From Prevotella sp. UBA2746 (GTDB lineage Bacteria > Bacteroidota > Bacteroidia > Bacteroidales > Bacteroidaceae): a stretch of DNA of 18,970 nt. Each line of letters opens with the position of its first letter. The first letter of the stretch is position 1. A model generated the notes under the pieces. It made no database searches and was not told the origin of the DNA. It was given only the letters and a program-made list of their open reading frames with translations. This document shows, piece after piece, positions 6,873-15,158 of this stretch. The translations under genes and the position numbers were made by a program. The stretch lies in assembly GCA_002353555.1 (NCBI GenBank), contig DEJO01000051.1, positions 8,788 through 27,757 on the forward strand, given 5' to 3'.

Positions 6873-8189
6873 TTATCGTTTGATCAACCTGTCAAGATAG
6901 GGCACGAAGGTGCCGTGGGTGGCATCGCCGAAGTTCCACTTCGCATCGAGTTCCTGCTCGACACGATCTGATTCCAAGTCCAGACCCATGACGGTGAAGG
7001 AGTGTATCTCCTCGCCCTCAACGTCACCATTGTCAATCCACTGGTAGACGGGATTCACGTTGTCGCCGTTCCACAACAGGCGCATACCGCCTTCGAGGGA
7101 GATGTAGAAGTTGTCACCATACAGGCCGAGGAAGTAGACACCGATGTCCAGCGTCTCGTCATAGCCCAGCCCCTGCGGATAGAGCGTCAGCGTACCGAGG
7201 TTCTTGTCGTAGCGCATGCGCAGTTCGTAGTCGGCGTTGACACCCTTCATGCGATAGATACGGTGCATCTTGTCGGGTTCAAGGGTGACGGCAATAGGAT
7301 TTCCACCCATCGTTACGAAGTAGTCAACAAGGTAGTAGTCGCCGGCAAAGTTGTCGAAAAGCTGGTAAGTGTCATCGTGGGGAACGCCGTTGAGGACAAT
7401 GTCCGTTGCACCTTCGTCGGTACACGTCAGCTTCTGGGATGCCTCGTCATACTTGAAGTTCTGCATGGTCTTGCCGCCGACGGTGACAGGCTTGTAGAGT
7501 CTGATGCCATCTTCGGTGAAGATGAAGGGTGACTTGTCAGCCAGCTGCGTGCCATCGGCGTTGGTGAACGACATGCTACGGGCGTTCAGGTCGAAGTCGC
7601 CAGAGAATTCCGTACCGGTATATCCCTTCAGGAAGGCACCGTTGCTGAGCTTTGCCACCTTCTTGATAGCGGTCTCGGCAGGCTCTTCCAGCTTGCGGAG
7701 CACCACGAGGTTCTGGTTGCGCTTGCCGTGCAGCTTAATGATGTCGGTATCAACTTCGTCGATGACGAACTCGAAATCGCCGTCCTTACCCTCATACTCT
7801 GATGACGAGGGTGTGGCATAGAAGTGGAGCAACTCGTTGTAGGTATCGAACGACAACACGGGACCGTTGTCGTTGGTAATCTTGTAATAGCTGGTGACGA
7901 CCTGGTCGGTGTCACCCTCATAGCGAACCTCTGCCTTCTCACCATCGAACTTCACGGTGTAGGCATATCCGCCGTAGCTCAGATTGCGGTCGGGATAATA
8001 GTCCATGATCCATCCGTTCTCGGAAGAGACGAGCGCCAGATGTGCTAATGTCATGGCCTCCTGCATGCGGGCAGATGAGTTCTCGTCGAACACTTCGTGG
8101 TCGTCCTTCAGACACGACTGCATGAGCAGAGCCGGAAGAGCCAGGAACAGGTATAATAATATGTTGTTTCTCGTATTCATAATGCACAT
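6873..8189 (-). CDS. DUF4302-type lipoprotein of SusC/SusD locus
   Basis: A lipoprotein of 438 residues from the ATG at 8189. An equally plausible start is the ATG at 8180 (435 residues), which gives the more usual N-terminus 'MNTRNNILLYLF' and a 13-nt gap to the upstream stop instead of 4 nt. The lipobox is MQSC with Cys26 in the longer numbering, then LKDD. The following 'MTLAHLALVSSENGWIMDYYPD' region (about 46-67) and 'GGYAYTVKFDGEKAEVR' match what I know of the DUF4302 family, found in Bacteroidetes SusCD loci. No catalytic motif is visible and the biochemical role of the family is unknown. Its position after the metallohydrolase suggests a surface accessory to substrate capture. Confidence 0.85.
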   Translation of the reverse strand: MCIMNTRNNILLYLFLALPALLMQSCLKDDHEVFDENSSARMQEAMTLAHLALVSSENGWIMDYYPDRNLSYGGYAYTVKFDGEKAEVRYEGDTDQVVTSYYKITNDNGPVLSFDTYNELLHFYATPSSSEYEGKDGDFEFVIDEVDTDIIKLHGKRNQNLVVLRKLEEPAETAIKKVAKLSNGAFLKGYTGTEFSGDFDLNARSMSFTNADGTQLADKSPFIFTEDGIRLYKPVTVGGKTMQNFKYDEASQKLTCTDEGATDIVLNGVPHDDTYQLFDNFAGDYYLVDYFVTMGGNPIAVTLEPDKMHRIYRMKGVNADYELRMRYDKNLGTLTLYPQGLGYDETLDIGVYFLGLYGDNFYISLEGGMRLLWNGDNVNPVYQWIDNGDVEGEEIHSFTVMGLDLESDRVEQELDAKWNFGDATHGTFVPYLDRLIKR

Positions 8190-8193
8190 GTTT

Positions 8194-9117
8194 TTATATC
8201 GATAAATCCTTTAAGTCTATCCTGCCTGCTGCAATATCCTTCTGGCGACGCTGGATAGAGGCGCGCAGCTTGTCGATGTCGATGTCCCAAGAGTTTTCCA
8301 TATAGTCGCGTACAACATCCAGCTTGCTCAGGATAAGCTCCTTGCCGGTACTTTGTCCCTGTATCTTGGCGTCGTAGATGCCGTCGGCCTGCTCCAGCCA
8401 CTCGTTCCATTGCTCGGCTGAGTTGGTGATATACATGGACAGCATCTCGGCAAAGTCCTCGGTATCGGAGTGCTGGGCATAGCTGGAGATGAAGCCACGC
8501 TTGAGGTAGTTGGTGGAGTAAGGGTCTGAACTCCAGCTGTCGGCAACGTAACCGGTACCGGTAATCTCCTTGAACTCAGCAGCATAGTCCTTGGTCTGGT
8601 TCAGGATGTGGGTAAACTCATGGTGGATGGTCTTGAAGTAGTAATGGTTGAGCATCTCCGGATCGTCGATGCAGTCGTCCAGATGGTTGACACCCATGAG
8701 GATGATCTTCTTGCCACCCTCGGCGGTACCGAGGACGAACGTTCCGTTGTTCTGATACTCAAACTCACCAATGGTAAAGATTTCTTTCGGGAAGTTGGAG
8801 CGCGTGAAGTCGATACCGCCTACCTCGTCGTAGGTTTCCAGGCACAAGTACTTCACCAGGTGCGCCAACTCTACCGCCTGCTCATAGTCGGCAGGAACGG
8901 TATAGAAGTCCATGTCGGCCTCCTTGTCTTCGTAACGGTACTTGAAGGCAAGGTTGTAGGTGTTCACGAAGTTGACCGTCAGCCACTTGTCGAAGGGTGT
9001 CTCCGGCACGGTGGTCACGGTGATGACGCTCTCCTTGTTCAACTCGTCTTCGGAACAGGAGGTGAACATCACGGCTCCGAAGGCGACACACATAGCATAT
9101 ACTATTATCTTTTTCAT
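8194..9117 (-). CDS. Substrate-import-associated zinc metallohydrolase lipoprotein (HExxH)
   Basis: A 307-residue lipoprotein. The signal peptide ends in lipobox FTSC (Cys21), followed by SEDE. The zincin motif HEFTH is at 166-170 in 'FKTIHHEFTHILNQ'. His166 and His170 would bind zinc and Glu167 would be the catalytic base. The 'DTEDFAEMLSMY' segment (218-229), with Glu220 or Glu224, is the likely third-ligand region. This matches the Bacteroidetes family known as substrate import-associated zinc metallohydrolase lipoprotein (putative zinc-binding metallopeptidase), which travels with SusC/SusD pairs. It probably cleaves a peptide or protein ligand at the cell surface before import; the substrate is not predictable here. 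It sits 18 nt after the susD-like gene and 4 nt before the DUF4302 gene. Confidence 0.93.
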   Translation of the reverse strand: MKKIIVYAMCVAFGAVMFTSCSEDELNKESVITVTTVPETPFDKWLTVNFVNTYNLAFKYRYEDKEADMDFYTVPADYEQAVELAHLVKYLCLETYDEVGGIDFTRSNFPKEIFTIGEFEYQNNGTFVLGTAEGGKKIILMGVNHLDDCIDDPEMLNHYYFKTIHHEFTHILNQTKDYAAEFKEITGTGYVADSWSSDPYSTNYLKRGFISSYAQHSDTEDFAEMLSMYITNSAEQWNEWLEQADGIYDAKIQGQSTGKELILSKLDVVRDYMENSWDIDIDKLRASIQRRQKDIAAGRIDLKDLSI

Positions 9118-9135
9118 ATCTTCTCTCCTTATTCG

Positions 9136-10755
9136 TTAGTTTCGAGGGTTAGCTTCAAGACCTGCCTGGCGCACCTTCAGCGGTATCTGGATGGCACGGC
9201 GCGGGTCGTCCTTCGACAGGAAGTCGGTCTTCTTGAAGGGCAGGCCGCTGGCATTCATCGTCCGGCGCGGATATTCGATGCCGTAGCGCTTGATGTCGAA
9301 CCAGCGCAAACCTGTCTGCAACGTCTCTACACGGCGCAGCATCAGCAGGCATTGCAACATACATTCCTGCTCGGAACCCTCGGCACCGATGGTGAAGTCG
9401 GGGTTCAGGTGCTTCTTCGGCTTTGAGGCGATGCCGTCGACATCTGAGTAAGCGTATGGCAGGGCGTTCATCATGTCGACGACTCCTGACAACGTCAGCG
9501 GTTGCGGATTCGCGTCAGCACGCACAATGTTGCTGATCCAGAGGTTCATGTCGGCAAGTGCCTTGTCGTATTCGCCCTTGAGGATGTAGGCCTCGGCACG
9601 GTTCAGCAGACATTCGTCGGCGGTAAGGGCGGTAATCACCGTATGGCGGAAGCCGGTACCGGCAACAGGGTCTGTGTACTCGAAGAGCAACGGCAGCTTC
9701 CAGAAGATGGTCATATCCATGTTGGTAGCCTCATAGACCGCCATACGCTCATAGTATTCTCCCCCACCCCACAGGACCTTGACGGCTTCGCCGGTCTCAA
9801 GGTTGGCGAGGTAGCGTCCGTGGGAGTAACGTGAGTACAGGTAATAGGGGTTGAAGGCGAGACCCATGCTGGAGTATGCTGTCAACAGCAGCAGGTTACA
9901 GTTCACATTGGCAGAGACATAGTGCTCCTCGATGGCCTGACGGCCGGCATCACCTTGCGGCATGGTTGCCATATAGCTCCAGTCGCGCAACATGGAGGCA
10001 GGAGCGGTGCCCAGGCACTTGTTGGCATACTCTATCGCCTTGTCCCACTTCTCGTAGTACAGGTAGAAACGGCATGCAAAGGCGTAGGCTGCCTGACGGT
10101 TGAAATGATAGCGTGCAGCCTTCGTCAAGTGGGAGTCTCCCACAAACGGGAGTGCCGCCTCAAGGTCTTCCGCTATCTTTTCATACACACCGGCAACGGT
10201 ACCACGCGTGTAGGAGGGTTGCAGGGTTGTCTCCGGCTCGGTGGTATAGGGAATGCCCGGGTCGGTGGTACTGGTCTTCTGGTTGTAGTGCTTGGAGAAC
10301 ACGTTGACCAGCATGAAGTGGTTGTAGGCACGGGCAAGGAGCGCTTCGGCACGACACTCGGTGAGCACGGTTGACGATTCTCCCTTGGCTTCTATCGCGT
10401 CGATGGCCTTCAGTGCTTCGTTGGCACTGGCTATAGCCATGTAGGACTGGTTCCAGAAGCGCTCGGTATCGTCGTTGTTAGACTCGGTGAGGTCTGTCCA
10501 TGCATACAACTGGTCGAAGAAACGGTCGGTGTATGGGTTGTTGGCACCGTAGTCATCGACATTGTCAGAGGAAACCTCCGTCACAAAGGCGTATGAGTTG
10601 GAAGGATAGGCCGACGTTACCAGTGCGGCTACCTTCGACTCGGAGTCTACCGACGGACGGTTGTCGGGCTGTGTGTCGAGGAAATCGTTACACGACGTCA
10701 GCATGAATAGCGACGCCACGGCTGTGAATGCTATATGATATATTTTTCTGTTCAT
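9136..10755 (-). CDS. SusD/RagB-family nutrient-binding outer-membrane lipoprotein
   Basis: A 539-residue SusD/RagB-family protein, the lid and ligand-binding partner of the SusC transporter. The signal peptide ends in lipobox LTSC (Cys22), followed by 'NDFLDTQP', the usual SusD start. The TPR-like helical core includes 'ECRAEALLARAYNHFMLVNVFSKHY' positions 133-157 and 'ARYHFNRQAAYAFACRFYLYYEKWDKAIEYANKCL' positions 214-248, where SusD proteins typically place their TPR helices. The C-terminal part has 'LLNRAEAYILKGEYDKALADMN' and 'RRVETLQTGLRWFDIKRYGIEY', both standard for the family. Length is normal. It starts 15 nt after the susC-like gene, so the two are co-transcribed and presumably form the usual 2:2 complex. 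With no glycan enzymes nearby, a peptide-type ligand as for RagB is plausible. Confidence 0.97.
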   Translation of the reverse strand: MNRKIYHIAFTAVASLFMLTSCNDFLDTQPDNRPSVDSESKVAALVTSAYPSNSYAFVTEVSSDNVDDYGANNPYTDRFFDQLYAWTDLTESNNDDTERFWNQSYMAIASANEALKAIDAIEAKGESSTVLTECRAEALLARAYNHFMLVNVFSKHYNQKTSTTDPGIPYTTEPETTLQPSYTRGTVAGVYEKIAEDLEAALPFVGDSHLTKAARYHFNRQAAYAFACRFYLYYEKWDKAIEYANKCLGTAPASMLRDWSYMATMPQGDAGRQAIEEHYVSANVNCNLLLLTAYSSMGLAFNPYYLYSRYSHGRYLANLETGEAVKVLWGGGEYYERMAVYEATNMDMTIFWKLPLLFEYTDPVAGTGFRHTVITALTADECLLNRAEAYILKGEYDKALADMNLWISNIVRADANPQPLTLSGVVDMMNALPYAYSDVDGIASKPKKHLNPDFTIGAEGSEQECMLQCLLMLRRVETLQTGLRWFDIKRYGIEYPRRTMNASGLPFKKTDFLSKDDPRRAIQIPLKVRQAGLEANPRN

Positions 10756-10770
10756 CGTTGTTGAGGTCTT

Positions 10771-13700
10771 TTAGAGTCCTAATCTTAATGTTAAAGTGAA
10801 CTGCTTGGGGACAGGTACTGCCACACCACCCGTGTTGAAGAATTCCGGATCCTGACCGTTCAGCTTCTTGTCGGCATAGATCAGGAAGAGGTTGGTAGCC
10901 TGCAACTTCAGAGAGAGGTTGCTCAGGTGCAGCTTGCTGATGAGCTTCTTGGAGAAATCGTAGCTCAGGGAGATTTCCTTCATGCGGATGAAGTCGCCCT
11001 TGGCAATGCGTGCATCGGAGTAGTTGTAGGCATTATAGGCATAGCTCAGGTTCGTATCGTTGCGGTTCTGACGAAGGCTGGCGATGACGGGCACCGACGT
11101 ATAGGCTTCGTCGCCGGGAACCATCCAGCGGTTCTTGAACTCTTTCGGTGTAGAGGTGAGGTCATCGTAGCTATTCTTGAAGACCGGGTCGAGTCGGACG
11201 ACGTTACCGAACGAATAGGTGATGAAGACGTTCAGCGTCCATCCCTTGAACTTGAAGACGTTACCGAACGAACCGACATCGGTAGGATCGACACTGCCCT
11301 CATACTTCAGGAACTTCAGCTTCTCTGGGTCTGACTCCTGGAAGTAGATGCCTGTCGTCGTCACGTTGCCGTCCTGGTCGAGGAACGTCGGGAGACCTTC
11401 GTTGTTCAGTCCCTTGAAGGGAACGGAGAACAAGCTGCGTACCGGATAGCCCACCTGCGTGAAACCGGTTCCGGAAACGTAGTCGATGAGCTGCTGGGAG
11501 GTTTCGAGCTGGGTCACCTTGTTGTGGGTGTGAGAATAGATGAAGTTCGTCGTCCATGTGAAGTCCTTGGTCTTGATGTTGGTCGTAGAAAGGCTCAACT
11601 CCAGACCGCTCGACTTCATGGAGGCGATGTTACCGAACTTGGTGACCTCACCGCCGACACCCATCGTCACTGCCGGACCTATCAGGTCGTAGTTATTACG
11701 GGTATACCAGTCGGCAGAGAAGTTGATACGGTTGTTCAGGAAGCCCATGTCGATACCGACGTTGAACTCATGCTTCTTCTCGTAGGTCAGGTCCTCGTTT
11801 CCTAACTGGTAGATGTAGATTTCCGTTTCGCGCAATCCTGCCGACGGACGCCAGCGGTTGCGGCTGTAGATGAGCGCCTGGGCATTGGTGACCGATGGCG
11901 GCTCAGCCGTCAGCGAGTAGGAAAGGCGGAGCTTCAGGAACGAGAACCAGTCTCTCCAGGGCTGGAAGAACTTCTCTTCATGGGCGTTCCACGCACCAGA
12001 GACGTTCCATGTGGGCAGCCAACGTGCTGACGTGTTCTTGCCCAGACGGTTGGAACCTTCATAGCGGAGGGTACCGTTCACGCTGTAACGGCCTTTATAC
12101 GAATAGGATGCCGTGCCGAAGAAGGCAACACTACGGCTGTGGGTGTTACCCATCTGGAAGTAGTCGGTGTTGTCTTCGGCACCTTTCTTGAACACCTGGT
12201 AGGCATAGTTGGGCACCTCACCCATGGCATACTGCATGCCCCATCCACGGAACCATGTGGAATGGCGGTCGTAGGAGTTGGTCTCCATACCACCATACAG
12301 GTTCACGATATGGTCTTCGGCAAAGACGTCGTTATACTGGGCAGTGGCACGGAAGTCCCATCCGAAGAGCCGGTTGTCGGTACGCTCGTAGATACCACCG
12401 TCGGGAAGTACGGAGATAGGAAGGGCGTAGGGGTTGTCGGGGTCGGTATAGAGCAGCGGGTTCTTGTCGCGGATGGCAGAGGTGGGCATGGCACGATAGG
12501 CCAGTGCCTGGTTGGAGTTGTCCAGGATGTAATGCTCTGACGACGTAGACGAATACTTGGCTGCTGCCAATGCCGACAGCTCTACGGTGCGGACAGGCTT
12601 GTAGTTGAGGCGTGCCTGCACACGGAAGTCGAAGACGTTCAAGTCCATGTAGTTGTTTGCCAACTCATGATAGATGTTGAACGGCGCATAGTTACGTGTA
12701 TAATAGGTATTGGCATCCAACGCACGCGAGGTGTTCAGTGCGTAGGAATAGGGGTTGATGTCGAAGTCGCGCTTCACCTCTCCCGAAACGGGGTCTACGT
12801 CGGAACCCAGCGTACCCGGAGCACGCTGCTTACGATACGATGCGTTGCTGATGAGGTTGATGTTCACCTTCTTGTTGATGTGATACGTGTTGTTCAAGTT
12901 GGCGGTATAGCGCTGCACACGGCTCTGAAGGGTCCAGCCCGGATCGTTCATCGCACTCAGCGACGCATAATACTGTGACTTGTCGGTACCACCTGAAAGG
13001 CTGACGGAGTGGTTCATCATGATAGAGTTAGAGAAGAGACCGTCAAACCAGTCGGTATTTCTATACTCGGCGGCACGCAGATAGGAGGCAATGGCGGTCG
13101 GGGTGTTTGCCAAGGCATACTGTCCGGTGACAGGGTCGTACTGTGACAGCATCTGATACATCTTGCCATAGACACCGCTGCTGGCAGCATTGGACGTCTC
13201 GGCATAGTTCAGGTAGCCTTTCTGCTCCAGTTCCTGGTATACAGCCATCTGGTCCTGAGAGTTCATGATGTTGAACGTCTTGTAGCTGGGCTTCAGACGC
13301 ATGGTGAACTCACCGGTATAGTTGATGTGTGCCTGACCAGCCTGTCCTTTCTTCGTCGTGACGACAATCACACCTGCCATCGCGCGCGCACCATAAATAG
13401 AGGTGGCGGAACCGTCCTTCAGAATCTGGAAGCTCTCAATGTCGTCCGAGTTCAGACCGGCTATCGCTGAAGATATCAGGGTGTTGGCATCACCCGACGA
13501 CAACTGGTCGGCGCTCACGTCGACAACATCTTCCATGATGACACCGTCGACGACCCACAGCGGCTTGGAACTACCATAGATAGACGTAGCACCACGCACG
13601 CGGATCTTCGGAGCCGTTCCGAAAGTTCCTGACACATTCTGTACGGACACACCGGCAGCACGACCTTCCAACGAACGGCTGATGTCTGCCATACCGTCAA

Positions 13701-14085
13701 TCTTTGCGTCTTCTGCACTGACACTTACCGTAGCACCCGTAAACATACGCTTGTCTACTTTCTGCATACCCGTTACGACAACCTCGTCAAGGGTCTTGTC
13801 GTCAGTAGACAACACTACCTTCATGCCTGGCTGGGCTGCCACAACCTTTGTTTGCATACCGACATAGCTGATAACCAGCTTCTTACCCGCAGGAACATCC
13901 AACGAGAAGTGACCGTCCATGTCTGTCACGGTTCCGTCCTTCTGACCCTGTATCAGCACGGTTGCACCGATGACGGGCTGGTTGTCTTCCTGAGAGATTA
14001 CGGTACCAGAGATCTTACTTTGCGCCAACGCCATTCCTACACACAGGAACAGCGATGCCAAAATAACACTTAACCTTTTCTCCAT
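10771..14085 (-). CDS. SusC/RagA-family TonB-linked outer-membrane transporter
   Basis: An 1104-residue outer-membrane importer that moves ligands into the periplasm using TonB/ExbBD energy. Residues 1-21 are a signal peptide (cleavage ALA/Q). About 24-95 is the N-terminal carboxypeptidase-regulatory-like domain ('ISGTVISQEDNQPVIGATV', 'GTVTDMDGHFSL'). The TonB-box-like 'LDEVVVTG' is at 99-106. The plug domain, about 115-245, includes 'KIRVRGATSIYGSSKPLWVVDG' split around the standard SusC signature and 'ILKDGSATSIYGARAMAGVIVVTTKKG', also a SusC hallmark. The rest is a 22-strand barrel ending in 'PKQFTLTLRLGL' with terminal aromatic/hydrophobic alternation. Length is typical. It is first in its operon, downstream of the promoter at 14152-14187. 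No adjacent ECF sigma/anti-sigma pair or hybrid sensor is present, so the regulator lies elsewhere. Confidence 0.97.
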   Translation of the reverse strand: MEKRLSVILASLFLCVGMALAQSKISGTVISQEDNQPVIGATVLIQGQKDGTVTDMDGHFSLDVPAGKKLVISYVGMQTKVVAAQPGMKVVLSTDDKTLDEVVVTGMQKVDKRMFTGATVSVSAEDAKIDGMADISRSLEGRAAGVSVQNVSGTFGTAPKIRVRGATSIYGSSKPLWVVDGVIMEDVVDVSADQLSSGDANTLISSAIAGLNSDDIESFQILKDGSATSIYGARAMAGVIVVTTKKGQAGQAHINYTGEFTMRLKPSYKTFNIMNSQDQMAVYQELEQKGYLNYAETSNAASSGVYGKMYQMLSQYDPVTGQYALANTPTAIASYLRAAEYRNTDWFDGLFSNSIMMNHSVSLSGGTDKSQYYASLSAMNDPGWTLQSRVQRYTANLNNTYHINKKVNINLISNASYRKQRAPGTLGSDVDPVSGEVKRDFDINPYSYALNTSRALDANTYYTRNYAPFNIYHELANNYMDLNVFDFRVQARLNYKPVRTVELSALAAAKYSSTSSEHYILDNSNQALAYRAMPTSAIRDKNPLLYTDPDNPYALPISVLPDGGIYERTDNRLFGWDFRATAQYNDVFAEDHIVNLYGGMETNSYDRHSTWFRGWGMQYAMGEVPNYAYQVFKKGAEDNTDYFQMGNTHSRSVAFFGTASYSYKGRYSVNGTLRYEGSNRLGKNTSARWLPTWNVSGAWNAHEEKFFQPWRDWFSFLKLRLSYSLTAEPPSVTNAQALIYSRNRWRPSAGLRETEIYIYQLGNEDLTYEKKHEFNVGIDMGFLNNRINFSADWYTRNNYDLIGPAVTMGVGGEVTKFGNIASMKSSGLELSLSTTNIKTKDFTWTTNFIYSHTHNKVTQLETSQQLIDYVSGTGFTQVGYPVRSLFSVPFKGLNNEGLPTFLDQDGNVTTTGIYFQESDPEKLKFLKYEGSVDPTDVGSFGNVFKFKGWTLNVFITYSFGNVVRLDPVFKNSYDDLTSTPKEFKNRWMVPGDEAYTSVPVIASLRQNRNDTNLSYAYNAYNYSDARIAKGDFIRMKEISLSYDFSKKLISKLHLSNLSLKLQATNLFLIYADKKLNGQDPEFFNTGGVAVPVPKQFTLTLRLGL

Positions 14086-14120
14086 AAATTTTGTTAGATA
14101 TATTTTATTTTACATTTTCC

Positions 14121-14147
14121 TTACCAAATGGTATGATTTCATGGTAA
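14121..14147 (-). promoter_or_regulatory. Possible operator or RNA element: TGGTA half-sites in the SusC leader
   Basis: TTACCA (14121-14126) pairs with TGGTAA (14142-14147), and an overlapping inner palindrome TACCA-AA-TGGTA occupies 14122-14133. Another TGGTA lies at 14204-14208, upstream of the promoter. Arms are only 5-6 bp and the region is AT-rich, so this may be chance. Confidence 0.3.
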
Positions 14148-14151
14148 ATGG

Positions 14152-14187
14152 GTTGCAAAATTACTAATTATATAGCAATTTTGCAAC
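14152..14187 (-). promoter_or_regulatory. Predicted promoter of the SusC/SusD operon, built into an 11-bp inverted repeat
   Basis: The minus strand has GTTG (14184-14187), a 20-nt spacer, then TAATTTTG (14156-14163), matching the Bacteroidetes -33 / TAnnTTTG arrangement with one mismatch at -33. The predicted start of transcription is about 65 nt before the SusC ATG. Both promoter boxes lie inside the arms of a perfect inverted repeat, GTTGCAAAATT (14152-14162) and AATTTTGCAAC (14177-14187), separated by 14 bp. A dimeric regulator or structural control at the promoter is possible. Confidence 0.7.
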
Positions 14188-14219
14188 ACTTTTATAATAA
14201 AAATGGTATTTCTATTCGA

Positions 14220-15125
14220 TTATTTGACCTGAATGACCAGATACTTGCTGGTGCTCCAGAACGTGTTCGGGTCGGTAACACGCAACACATACTGGCCGTT
14301 GATGTCCTTAGACAGGTTGTAGCTGCTCGATGGATGGGCAGTCAGCAACTGGGCACTCTTCGAATAAAGCTTGAACTCCTTGTCTACACGGATGTCAATC
14401 TTGGTGAAGTAGTCCTTGTTGAACGAACCTTGCAACACCTTACCGCTCTTGAGGATGCCTTGCTCCTTCAGTTCCGACTTGGTGCCGAAGACATACCAGG
14501 CGGTATGCAACTGCTTGTCCTGGCTGCTGATGGTCTGTGCCTTCTGGCTGTTGTCGGTCTCCAGCGTCTTCTTCTCCGTCGTCAGGTTCTCCTTTTCCGT
14601 CTGCAACGTTGCCACGTCGGTATTCAGGTTGTTGATGGTCTCGTCGAGCTCGGCGATATGGATGTCCTTCTTGTCCAGCTCCTCACGCAGAGCCGTCAGC
14701 TCCTTGTCCTTCTTTGCCAGCTGAGCAATCATGTCGTTGATGGTCTTGCGCATCTGGTCGCCCTTGAAGCCCGTCTCGCGCAACTGCTGCTGCAGCTTCT
14801 TGATGAGCTCCCGGTTTTCATCCATGCGCTGGGCGATGAAGCGGATGTCTTCCTTCATCTGCGCCGTCCTGTTGGCACCCTCACCGCTCTTGGCAAGCAT
14901 CACACGCCCTTCGGCCTCGTTGATGACGCGAAAACCTTCCTGGATTTCATTCAACGTCCCCATCATGTCATTGATCTCGTTGTCACGAGCCTCGATGATA
15001 GCACGGAGCGAATCGTTCTGCAACATGGCAGAATTAAATTTCTGTTTGTCCTGACAGGCAACCAGTGCCAATACACCTATTGCCAACACAAATACCTTTT
15101 TCATCATGATATAGTTCATTTTCAA
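14220..15125 (-). CDS. Coiled-coil surface lipoprotein downstream of rsmI
   Basis: A 301-residue lipoprotein; an internal ATG at 15104 (294 residues, 'MKKVFVLAIG') gives a more usual signal peptide and may be the true start. The lipobox is LVAC (Cys24 in the long form). Residues about 36-205 are strongly helical, charged and heptad-like ('ELTALREELDKKDIHIAELD', 'EKENLTTEKKTLETD'), so a long coiled coil is expected. Residues about 208-301 are a compact C-terminal domain ('AWYVFGTKSELKEQGIL', 'KIDIRVDKEFKLYS'). The architecture recalls Bacteroidetes proteins annotated as the Cbp1 family of collagen-binding adhesins, but I hold this loosely. The gene follows rsmI by about 20 nt and is probably on the same transcript. 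No terminator is visible before the SusC promoter, so some read-through is possible. Confidence 0.85.
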   Translation of the reverse strand: MKMNYIMMKKVFVLAIGVLALVACQDKQKFNSAMLQNDSLRAIIEARDNEINDMMGTLNEIQEGFRVINEAEGRVMLAKSGEGANRTAQMKEDIRFIAQRMDENRELIKKLQQQLRETGFKGDQMRKTINDMIAQLAKKDKELTALREELDKKDIHIAELDETINNLNTDVATLQTEKENLTTEKKTLETDNSQKAQTISSQDKQLHTAWYVFGTKSELKEQGILKSGKVLQGSFNKDYFTKIDIRVDKEFKLYSKSAQLLTAHPSSSYNLSKDINGQYVLRVTDPNTFWSTSKYLVIQVK

Positions 15126-15158
15126 TTTTTCAATCTTTCAACCTTTCAATCCTTCACC
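15119..15158 (-). repeat. Octamer tandem repeat across the rsmI stop codon
   Basis: Units of period 8 on the plus strand: TTTTCAAT, TTTTCAAT, CTTTCAAC, CTTTCAAT, CCTTCACC. On the minus strand this is a run of (G/A)(A/T)TTGAAA-like units that supplies the rsmI TGA stop and fills the spacer before the lipoprotein gene. Each unit carries TGA and period 8 shifts the frame each time. It is the same kind of spacer as at 5691-5725 and 17633-17667. Confidence 0.8.

Noticed and set aside
8608..9426. 272-codon plus-strand frame opposite the metallohydrolase and susD-like genes
   Set aside because: It spans the junction of two well-supported minus-strand genes and has no family features.
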